In this document: positions 37,552-44,096 of the stretch, piece after piece
Numbering within the stretch: position 1 is the stretch's first letter
Layout: the number at the start of each line of letters is the position of its first letter
Assembly (NCBI GenBank): GCA_029263295.1
Contig: JAJCXT010000034.1
Coordinates: 1 to 44,096 of the forward strand
DNA length: 44,096 nucleotides
Direction: 5' to 3'
Source of the DNA: Acidobacteriota bacterium
GTDB taxonomy: Bacteria; Acidobacteriota; UBA890; WLXD01
Translations under genes and position numbers: made by a program
The notes under the pieces: model-generated
The model's database searches: none
The model's input: only the letters and a program-made list of their open reading frames with translations
Told to the model about the DNA's origin: nothing

Positions 37552-38186
37552 TGCGCAAGAACTACATCGCCCTCGATGGTCCCATCGGTGTCGGCAAGAC
37601 GAGCATGGTGAATCTGATGGTGCAGCACCTCGGCGCCACCAAGATGCTCGAGGACCCTGACAACCCGTTCCTGGAGCAGTTCTACAAGGAACAGACCGGC
37701 GCCGCGTTCCAGGCGCAGCTCTACTTCCTGCTGTCGCGGTATCAGGTCCTGACCGAGGCCGGCCAGAGCGACCTCTTCTCGCGCTTTACCGTGGCCGACT
37801 TCACGATGCAGAAGGACCGCGTGTTCGCGCACCTCACGCTCAGCGAGAGCGAACTGCTGCTGTACGAGAAGCTGTATGGCGTGCTCGAGCCGCAGGTGCC
37901 GAGACCCGATCTGATCGTCTATCTGCAGGGGTCGATCGACGTGCTGGTCGAAAGGGTAAAGAAGCGCGACCGGCACGAGGAGCGCGACATCTCTCGCGAC
38001 TATCTGGCCCAGGTAGCGGAGGCATACGCCCACTACTACCTGCAGTACGACGACACTCCGCTGCTGGTGATCAACACGACTGATATCGACTTCGTGAATG
38101 ACTCGGCCGACTTCGAAGATCTCATGACTCAGATTGACGCCATGGAAGCCGGCCGGCAAGTGTACGTCCCGCGACGCGCGAGCTAG
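37551..38186 (+). CDS. Deoxynucleoside kinase (deoxyadenosine/deoxyguanosine kinase family)
   Basis: The 211-residue salvage kinase has P-loop GPIGVGKTS (residues 10-18), and an acidic segment MLEDPDNPFLEQFYK. The TADF-like region is VADFTMQKDRVFA, followed by PRPDLIVYLQGSIDVLVERVKKRDRHEER with the lid arginines. These match the dNK/dCK/dGK family that phosphorylates deoxynucleosides. Base preference is not evident. It is coupled to folK by a one-base overlap, an arrangement also seen in other bacteria. Confidence 0.9.
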   Translation: MRKNYIALDGPIGVGKTSMVNLMVQHLGATKMLEDPDNPFLEQFYKEQTGAAFQAQLYFLLSRYQVLTEAGQSDLFSRFTVADFTMQKDRVFAHLTLSESELLLYEKLYGVLEPQVPRPDLIVYLQGSIDVLVERVKKRDRHEERDISRDYLAQVAEAYAHYYLQYDDTPLLVINTTDIDFVNDSADFEDLMTQIDAMEAGRQVYVPRRAS

Positions 38187-38252
38187 CAGCGCGGCAATCA
38201 CTCCCACCCCGAAGTGCTAGCCTTCCGCTACCGCTCCCCGCGGACCCTCCCT

Positions 38253-40544
38253 ATGTTGATGCCAGTAGTCAGAACCAGTGCGCGCAGGGCCCCCAATACG
38301 AGGCTCGCGCGGCTTTGTCGGGCCTGTCCGCGCCTGCTGGGAGCGACCTGTGCCCTCCTGCTTACGCTCGCGATCATGGGGGGCTCGGCCGACGCGCAGC
38401 AAGCTCGCGCCACCGCCGCCACCGGCGCGGTGGTAATCGACGAGCCGGTACGCATGGACGGTCATCTGGATGAGCCCTTCTGGGCCCTGGCGGAGCCTGC
38501 CACCGGATTCACGCAGCGCCAGCCCAACCCTGGTGACGCCGCCACGGAGCGCACCGAGGTGCGTTTCGCCTACGACGAGAAGAACTTCTACGTCGGGATC
38601 CTGGCCTTCGACGACGAGCCGAACGCGATCGTGGCCAAGGAAATGCAGCGCGATGGCGAGGGCAGTTTCGGCGGCTTCGGCGGCAGCTCGGGCGCCTTCC
38701 GAGACGACGACTCGATCGGCATCATCCTCGACACCTTCCTGGACGGCCGCAACGGTTTCTACTTCGAGACCAACCCGAATGGCGCGCGCGCAGACGCGCT
38801 GATCGAGAACGAGAGCAACGCCAACTTCGAGTGGGATGGCGTATGGAACGCGGCGGCCCGGCGGACTCCTGAAGGGTGGTCAGCCGAGCTCGTCATCCCG
38901 TTCTCGACGCTGCGCTTCGACCCCGCCACCGATACCTGGGGCGTAAACGTCCGGCGCCTGATCCGGCGCAAGAACGAGGAGGTCCACTGGGCGCCGATCG
39001 ACCTCGACGCCGACCTGCTGCGGGTCTCGCTCGCCGGCGACCTGATCGGTATGCAGGGCCTGGAGCCCGGCATCAACCTGCGCATCAAGCCGTTCGCCAC
39101 CGCCTCGACCTCACGCGACTACAGCGACCCGATGAGCGAGGCGGAGAACGAACTGGCCGCCGGTGTCGATCTTCTGCGCTGGGGTATCTCGAACTCGATG
39201 ACGCTCGACCTCACCGCCAACACCGACTTCGCCCAGGTCGAGGTCGACGACCAGCAGGTAAACCTGACTCGCTTCTCGCTGTTCTTTCCCGAAAAGCGCG
39301 AGTTCTTTCTGGAGAACGCCGGAATTTTCGACTTCGCCAACACCGCCGCCGCAGGCGGGAGCGCACGCGGCGGCCCCCTGTGGAAGACATTCCACTCGCG
39401 CAACGTCGGCATTGCCGAAGGCGAGATCGTGCCGATCCTCGCTGGCGCCCGCTTCACGGGCCGTTCGGGCGGATGGAACTGGGGCCTACTCGATGTCCAG
39501 ACCGACTCGATCGACGAGCTCGGCATTCGCTCGACCAACTGGGGAGTGGCGCGCGTGAAGCGCAACATGGGAGCCCGCTCGGTCGTCGGCGGCATCTTCA
39601 CGAACCGACAGGCCGGCGGTAACAACTGGAACCGGGTGTTTGGCATCGACGCGGACATCAATCCGAGCCAGAAGATCAACTTCAACGGGTCCCTGTCCAC
39701 CAGCCGAAACTCCGGTGTCGACGGCGCGGGCTGGGCGGGCAACGCCGCCTTCAACTATCGCGGCAGCATCCTGCAGGCCAGCGCCGGGTTCACCCGCATC
39801 AGCGACGACTTCAATCCGGAGATGGGATTCCTGCGCCGCTCTGGAATCAGCCAGTACACCTACAACGTCAACTTCGAACCGCGCCCGAGCAACAACCTCG
39901 GCGTGCGCAACCTCAGCTTCGCGCACCGCGGCACGTTCACGCTCGACAATGACGGCGAACTGGAGAGCTCCACGGCGACACTGCGGTTCTTCGGTTTCGA
40001 CCTGCTGTCGGGCGACCGCGCCACGTTCTTTGGCGACCACAACTTCGATCGCCTGGATGAACCGTTCGAGATTCAGCCGGGAGTGATCATCCAGCCGGGT
40101 AGGCACAGCTGGACCACGGTCGGCATCTTCGTCAGGACGGACAGCAGCCGGCCGATCTCTTACTTCGGGTTCTGGACGACGGGCGGCTTCTACAACGGCC
40201 ATCGCCTGCAGGGCACAAACGGCCTGACGCTTCGCGTCAACAAGCACCTGAGCATGGAGACGAACTGGACCTACAACAACGTGGACCTACCGGCGGGCGA
40301 ATTCACGGTGAACACGTTGCGGCAACGGTTCAACGTCGCCCTCAGTCCGGATCTGTTCTGGAACACGTTTGTGCAGTACAACGATTCTCAGGACCTGATG
40401 AGTCTGAACTCGCGCTTCAACTGGATCTACAAGCCTGGCGCCGACCTGTTCCTCGTCTACAACCAGGAATGGGAAACTGGCAACGGCACTCTGCCGGCGG
40501 ATAGAGCGATCATTCTGAAGTTCACTTATCTGTTCGTGTTGTGA
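38253..40544 (+). CDS. DUF5916 family outer-membrane protein with CBM9-like N-terminal domain
   Basis: From an ATG at 38253 the protein has 763 residues; a GTG at 38214 adds 13 residues, and neither has a clear Shine-Dalgarno sequence. A long signal peptide ends near SADAQQ (50). Residues about 60-250 are a CBM9-like sugar-binding fold (RMDGHLDEPFWALAEP, VRFAYDEKNFYVGI, FYFETNPNGARADALI). From about 260 to the end is a DUF5916 barrel region with ANTDFAQVEVDDQQVNLTRFSLFFPEKREFFLENAGIFDF and many alternating-hydrophobic strands, ending in FVL. These proteins are common in Bacteroidota, Gemmatimonadota and Acidobacteriota. Function is unknown, likely carbohydrate-related. Confidence 0.85.
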   Translation: MLMPVVRTSARRAPNTRLARLCRACPRLLGATCALLLTLAIMGGSADAQQARATAATGAVVIDEPVRMDGHLDEPFWALAEPATGFTQRQPNPGDAATERTEVRFAYDEKNFYVGILAFDDEPNAIVAKEMQRDGEGSFGGFGGSSGAFRDDDSIGIILDTFLDGRNGFYFETNPNGARADALIENESNANFEWDGVWNAAARRTPEGWSAELVIPFSTLRFDPATDTWGVNVRRLIRRKNEEVHWAPIDLDADLLRVSLAGDLIGMQGLEPGINLRIKPFATASTSRDYSDPMSEAENELAAGVDLLRWGISNSMTLDLTANTDFAQVEVDDQQVNLTRFSLFFPEKREFFLENAGIFDFANTAAAGGSARGGPLWKTFHSRNVGIAEGEIVPILAGARFTGRSGGWNWGLLDVQTDSIDELGIRSTNWGVARVKRNMGARSVVGGIFTNRQAGGNNWNRVFGIDADINPSQKINFNGSLSTSRNSGVDGAGWAGNAAFNYRGSILQASAGFTRISDDFNPEMGFLRRSGISQYTYNVNFEPRPSNNLGVRNLSFAHRGTFTLDNDGELESSTATLRFFGFDLLSGDRATFFGDHNFDRLDEPFEIQPGVIIQPGRHSWTTVGIFVRTDSSRPISYFGFWTTGGFYNGHRLQGTNGLTLRVNKHLSMETNWTYNNVDLPAGEFTVNTLRQRFNVALSPDLFWNTFVQYNDSQDLMSLNSRFNWIYKPGADLFLVYNQEWETGNGTLPADRAIILKFTYLFVL

Positions 40545-40689
40545 TTGAGGGCGGCTGGGGTTAACCCCGCCCGTCGACTCCCGAGCTGATCCGTGTGTGC
40601 TCCGGAAGCCACGCGATCGTCGAAACGCAGGTGCGCTAGTGCCAGCGGTTTCATGCGAACGTTTTGGGCGTCGGACGATCGCGGTGGTG

Positions 40690-40834
40690 GTAGAGGGGGC
40701 GGCGCACACTCCTCTCCAGGGGCATCGCCTGTAGTGCGCTGAGGAGTCTTCGGCGAGGACGCGAGGGCACGGCTGGCGGACCAACCCGCGAACGGTGACC
40801 GCTCCGGGAGAGGAGTGTGCGCCGCCCCCTCTCC
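40690..40834. repeat. About 145-bp element with perfect 25-bp inverted ends (copy A)
   Basis: The 25 bases at 40693-40717 are the exact reverse complement of 40807-40831, separated by 89 bp. The left 86 bp (40690-40775) match 44011-44096 at roughly 85 per cent by eye. The right end lies 12 bp downstream of the ADOP permease stop codon. The spacer between DUF5916 and the permease (40545-40843) holds no other recognised feature. It looks like a short non-autonomous element or a structured repeat; no coding frame is credible. Confidence 0.85.
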
Positions 40835-40843
40835 CTGCAATCC

Positions 40844-43513
40844 CTAGTCGCTTCGAAGCACGTGGATCGGGTCAATTGTCGAAGCCCTGCGCGCTGGGAC
40901 CAGGGCGGCGATTGTTGCGATCAACGCGAACGTCACGGCGATCGCCGCGTAGGTCAGCGGGTCGGTGCCACCGATCTCGTAGAGTTGGCTGGCCAGCAGG
41001 CGGCCTATCAGCGCGGAGCCGAGAAGGCCGACCGTGATTCCGGCAGCGATCCAGCGCAGTGACTGCCGTAGGACCATCGCGACGACGTTGGCGGCGTCGG
41101 CACCGACCGCCATGCGGACTCCGATCTCGCGGCGGCGTCCCTGCACGCTGTGCGCCACGAGGGCGAAGATGCCTCCGCCTGCGAGCAGAACTGCCACGAG
41201 CGCGAAGATGGAGAGGAGTTGGGCCAGGAAGCGCTCTTGGGCGATCGTGCCGCCGATGAGTTCGTCCATCTGCCGCTGCCAGTCGATCGGTACTCCCGAG
41301 CCTGCGGCGCTGAGGGCGTCCATCACGTCTGCCGCCACCGACGTTGCGCCGGCCCTTGGGCGGTACACGATCTTGACGTTCGGCCACGCGTTCTGCTCCA
41401 GCGCGACGTAGATCTCGGGCGCGGGCTCGGCGTTGAGTCGTTCCCTCATGTCAGCCACGACGCCGACCACCGTGTGCGCAGTTTGAACCTCCAGGAACGG
41501 TCGCGAGAACGTTACTTGGCGCCCGAGTGCGTCGCCCTGGGACATGTAGCGACGAACAAACGCCTCGTTGACCATCGCGACCGGCGCGGCCTGAACATCG
41601 TCGGCGGCGCTAAAGTGCCGCCCCGTGACAAGGCGAACGCCCAGCGTGTCGAAATAGCCTGCGCTGATCACTCGCGAGTTGACGCCGCTGTCCGTGGCCG
41701 TGCCGTCCTCGAACGTCAGCCCGGCGCGCCAGTTGAGGCGTTGCAGGGGCAAGTTGACGACGGCGCCCGCCGACGCCACGCCAGGCAGCGCTCGCACCTC
41801 GTCGAGGGCTCGCAGCGCGTACTGCCGCTGCGCTGTCCAATCGGCTCCGGCCGCTCCCGGATCGGCCCGCACCACCATGAGTCCAGTGTGGTCGAAGCCC
41901 GGATCGACGCTCTGCAGACGAACGAAACTGTTGACGAGCAAACCGGCGGCCGTGAACAGAATGACGGCGAACGCGATCTCGACAGCGACCAGGGTGGCCT
42001 GGAAGCGCCGATTCGAAGGGCCCGTCGTGCCCCGCATGTCGCCCGGCGCCGCGCCGCGGCGGCTGGCCAGCCTCAGAGCCGGCGCCAGGCCGCAGATCAC
42101 TCCGGTGAGCAACGACAGGGCTAGCGCGAAAGCCAGAACCCGAGCGTCGATGCTGATCTCGGCGGCGCGTGGCAGGGCACCGGGAAAGACCCTGACGAAC
42201 GCTCCCACGCCGGAGTAAGCAGCCGCGATTCCGGCCAATCCACCGAGCAGCGACAGAACACCGCTCTCGACCAGCAGCTGGCGCACGACACGGCCGCGAG
42301 GAGCGCCGAGCGCCATGCGCAACGCGACCTCCGAGACACGGCGTCGCCCCTGGGCGAACAACAGGCTGGCAACGTTCACGCAGGCGGTGAGAAAGAGCAG
42401 ACCCACGGCCGCGACCAGGATGGCATAGCCGGCGCCAAAACTGCCGGCGGTTTGGCTGCGCAGATCGCGCACTCCGATTCCGAAGGCGTGGTCACCAGGA
42501 TGATTGGCCTCCGGGTACCGCGTCGCCAACCGGGCAGCCAGCGCATCGAGCTCCGCCTGCACCTGCGGCAGCTCGCTGGCGGGCGCCAACCGGCCGATAA
42601 CCGCCAGCAGCCGCGTGCTCCGTTCGTCGATCTGGTCCCGCACCAAGCCCAGCGGGACCCACAGGTCGGTGCCCCCCAGATCCGCCGCTTCGGGCGGAAC
42701 GAAGGTCACCGGGAGAACCCCCACAACCCGGTACGTCTCCTCCGGAGTGCGCACCTCCGCGCTCGTCAGATCTGTGGCGCTGCCAAAGAGACGCTGCCAG
42801 GCTCCGTGGCTGACGAGCGCAACGGGTTCGCCTTCCCCGCGGTGCTCGGCCGCGGTCAACGTGCGGCCGAGAAACGGCTGCACCCCGAGTAGCGACAGGA
42901 AGTTGTCCGAGAAGGCCGCCGCCGGGATCTTGCGCGCGCCGTCCGGACCGAGGGCCACGATATTCAAACTCGTCACGGCCCCCATCGCCTCGAACGAGTT
43001 TGTCGTCGAACTGACGTCCTCGTAATTGGGCAGGGAGATACTCGCGAGGCGCGAGTGCTCCGGCCCGAATGTCGTGCCGAGCGACACCAGGCGTTCGCCG
43101 CCGGCATACGGCACCGGGCGCAGAAAGATGCCATCCAGGACGGTGTACAGCGTCGTGCTAGCGCCGATGCCGAGTGCCAGCAGAAGAACGACAAGCAGAG
43201 CAAAGGCGGGCCGCACGACGAGACGTCGCAGAGCAAAGCGGACATCTTGAAGAAGAGAGTTCATGAGCGTCTCATGCAATGGGGATCGCAAGGATGAAAA
43301 CCCGCGGGGCACGCGCCGACGCAGACGCAGCAACAGCAGCGATAACAACTCGGCACGGAACCGCAACCCCGCCCGCCACCGCCCGGCGGCGCTGACATCC
43401 ATCGCGAAGTTCTCGTAGATGTCACCGAGCATGTCGGCACGAAGACCCGGCGGCAGCGCCCGGGCAAGAAGCCAGGCACTCACGCGCGGCGGTGAGGGCC
43501 TTGGTCTGGACAT
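40844..43513 (-). CDS. ADOP/MacB-type ABC transporter permease with N-terminal prefix domain
   Basis: Starting at an ATG at 43513, 4 bp after the PadR stop, the protein has 889 residues. Residues about 12-65 are the permease prefix domain (SAWLLARALPPGLRADMLGDIYENF). Then come two MacB-periplasmic-core plus FtsX units. Segments include LVVLLLALGIGASTTLYTVLDGIFLRPVPY, LLFLTACVNVASLLFAQGRRRVSEVALRMALGAPRGRVVRQLL, and the second FtsX half with RRREIGVRMAVG and PARRASTIDPIHVLRSD. This fused pattern defines ADOPs, frequent in Acidobacteriota and usually lacking their own ATPase gene, as here. Transported substrate is unknown. The repeat A element sits just downstream. Confidence 0.93.
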   Translation of the reverse strand: MSRPRPSPPRVSAWLLARALPPGLRADMLGDIYENFAMDVSAAGRWRAGLRFRAELLSLLLLRLRRRVPRGFSSLRSPLHETLMNSLLQDVRFALRRLVVRPAFALLVVLLLALGIGASTTLYTVLDGIFLRPVPYAGGERLVSLGTTFGPEHSRLASISLPNYEDVSSTTNSFEAMGAVTSLNIVALGPDGARKIPAAAFSDNFLSLLGVQPFLGRTLTAAEHRGEGEPVALVSHGAWQRLFGSATDLTSAEVRTPEETYRVVGVLPVTFVPPEAADLGGTDLWVPLGLVRDQIDERSTRLLAVIGRLAPASELPQVQAELDALAARLATRYPEANHPGDHAFGIGVRDLRSQTAGSFGAGYAILVAAVGLLFLTACVNVASLLFAQGRRRVSEVALRMALGAPRGRVVRQLLVESGVLSLLGGLAGIAAAYSGVGAFVRVFPGALPRAAEISIDARVLAFALALSLLTGVICGLAPALRLASRRGAAPGDMRGTTGPSNRRFQATLVAVEIAFAVILFTAAGLLVNSFVRLQSVDPGFDHTGLMVVRADPGAAGADWTAQRQYALRALDEVRALPGVASAGAVVNLPLQRLNWRAGLTFEDGTATDSGVNSRVISAGYFDTLGVRLVTGRHFSAADDVQAAPVAMVNEAFVRRYMSQGDALGRQVTFSRPFLEVQTAHTVVGVVADMRERLNAEPAPEIYVALEQNAWPNVKIVYRPRAGATSVAADVMDALSAAGSGVPIDWQRQMDELIGGTIAQERFLAQLLSIFALVAVLLAGGGIFALVAHSVQGRRREIGVRMAVGADAANVVAMVLRQSLRWIAAGITVGLLGSALIGRLLASQLYEIGGTDPLTYAAIAVTFALIATIAALVPARRASTIDPIHVLRSD

Positions 43514-43517
43514 CGAG

Positions 43518-43886
43518 TCAGTCCGCGCGCCGAGTCGACGACTCGAGGCCTTCCCACATGCGATCCATCGCCTGGCGCGAGTCCTCGAGCGCAACCACGC
43601 CAACAGGCGTGACGGTAAAGAACCGCTTGGCCTTGCCACCACGCACCGGCGTGGGATCGGCCAGCCGGGACTCCACCAATCCCTTGTCCTGGAGCCGCAC
43701 CAGAGTCACGTAGATCGCGCTGATCGTCCGCCTCCTCCCCGCCCTCTCATCGATCTCACGCTGAATCGCCGCCCCGTAAGCGTCGTCCTCCAGATGCAGG
43801 ACCGCCAGCAGGACCATCTGCTCGAACTCCCCGAGACTGCCCTGCCCCACGACCTTTCCCCTGTCGACCGACTTGCTGGTATTCAT
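43518..43886 (-). CDS. PadR family transcriptional regulator
   Basis: The 122-residue winged-helix protein has the ordered PadR pattern GEFEQMVLLAVLHLEDDAYGAAI, TISAIYVTLVRLQDKGLVES and KRFFTVTPVGVVALED (about 18-107). The ATG at 43886 is chosen over an upstream TTG at 43922, which would read through the AT-rich control region. No Shine-Dalgarno sequence is visible. It precedes the permease by 4 bp, so it probably controls its own operon by derepression, like other PadR-ADOP pairs. The ligand is unknown. Confidence 0.9.
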   Translation of the reverse strand: MNTSKSVDRGKVVGQGSLGEFEQMVLLAVLHLEDDAYGAAIQREIDERAGRRRTISAIYVTLVRLQDKGLVESRLADPTPVRGGKAKRFFTVTPVGVVALEDSRQAMDRMWEGLESSTRRAD

Positions 43887-43897
43887 AATATTTACAA

Positions 43898-43921
43898 TGT
43901 CACAATAACGTATTATTGACA
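43898..43921 (-). promoter_or_regulatory. AT-rich candidate operator of the padR-permease operon
   Basis: TGTCA and TGACA flank an inner CAATAA/TTATTG pairing around TACG, giving an imperfect palindrome 12 bp before the PadR ATG. The region from about 43884 to 43936 is strikingly AT-rich in a GC-rich window, as expected for promoter and operator. A -35-like TTGTCA is visible, but no clear -10 partner. PadR proteins bind such palindromes; binding here is inferred. Confidence 0.5.
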
Positions 43922-44010
43922 ATGTAATAAATAAAGGCGCCCTGACGGACGCACGACTTCACAGGCGACGCGTCGGGGCCGTACGGCGTGGGAGAACAAC
44001 CTCGATGGTC

Positions 44011-44096
44011 GTAGAGGGGGCGGGCGCACACTCCTCTTCAGGAACATCGCCTGCAGTGCGGTCAGGCGTCTTCGGCCGAGACGCGAGAGCAAGGCC
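44011..44096. repeat. Second copy of the about 145-bp element (copy B, cut by window edge)
   Basis: GTAGAGGGGGCGGGCGCACA and the sequence up to the window end match 40690-40775 with a few substitutions and single-base indels, about 85 per cent by eye, in the same orientation. The right end with the matching inverted arm would lie outside the window. It starts 125 bp upstream of the PadR ATG, so the two copies bracket the padR-permease operon. Confidence 0.8.

Noticed and set aside
43887..43922. Twelve-residue N-terminal extension of PadR from a TTG
   Set aside because: It is encoded by the AT-rich palindromic promoter region and has no counterpart in PadR proteins.

Overview
The window is a GC-rich bacterial chromosome segment (GC high by eye, many GTG/TTG starts, tight gene packing). 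Gene content points to a diderm bacterium: TamA/TamB, a LolB-like lipoprotein, a SurA-like chaperone, outer-membrane barrels and surface-glycan enzymes. The PadR-controlled ADOP-type MacB permease, the DUF5916 barrel, the CadC-like wHTH-TPR membrane regulator and the S6/L9/L25 proteins with acidic tails suggest Acidobacteriota. Gemmatimonadota or another deep diderm lineage remain possible, and no rRNA is present to settle it.

Left part (1-8145, all minus strand): a translation and housekeeping run reads leftward: LolB-like lipoprotein, tRNA-Gln(TTG), prs, rplY/ctc, pth, hppA (K+-dependent type membrane pyrophosphatase), rpsF, rpsR, rplI, an intrinsic terminator, then a truncated carbamoyltransferase. 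Middle-left (8213-12636, plus): glyA, a small methyltransferase, a transaldolase and an acyl-CoA carboxylase carboxyltransferase subunit.

Surface-glycan block (12706-19112): gmd, a sulfatase-fold lipoprotein whose nucleophile position is Thr, and a family 2 glycosyltransferase read leftward. A GT-C membrane glycosyltransferase reads rightward, and a WbpE-like aminotransferase reads leftward. A UDP-sugar dehydrogenase (36.9 kb) and the carbamoyltransferase at the left edge probably serve the same glycan theme.

Central plus-strand operon (20742-35088), eight genes with overlaps or gaps of at most 13 bp: biotin carboxylase, biotin carrier, TamB, a CadC-like membrane regulator with TPRs, an Omp85 protein with seven apparent POTRA segments, a SurA-like protein without a parvulin domain, holB and pdxA. 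The regulator translationally coupled between TamB and the Omp85 partner is the most unusual arrangement in the window. A short-form DUF885 metallopeptidase precedes this operon.

Right part (35112-44096): smpB and the UDP-sugar dehydrogenase (minus), folK and a deoxynucleoside kinase (plus), a large DUF5916 barrel protein, and a PadR regulator with an ADOP permease (minus). The PadR/permease pair is bracketed by two related repeats. One of them is a complete element of about 145 bp with perfect 25-bp inverted ends; the other is cut by the window edge.
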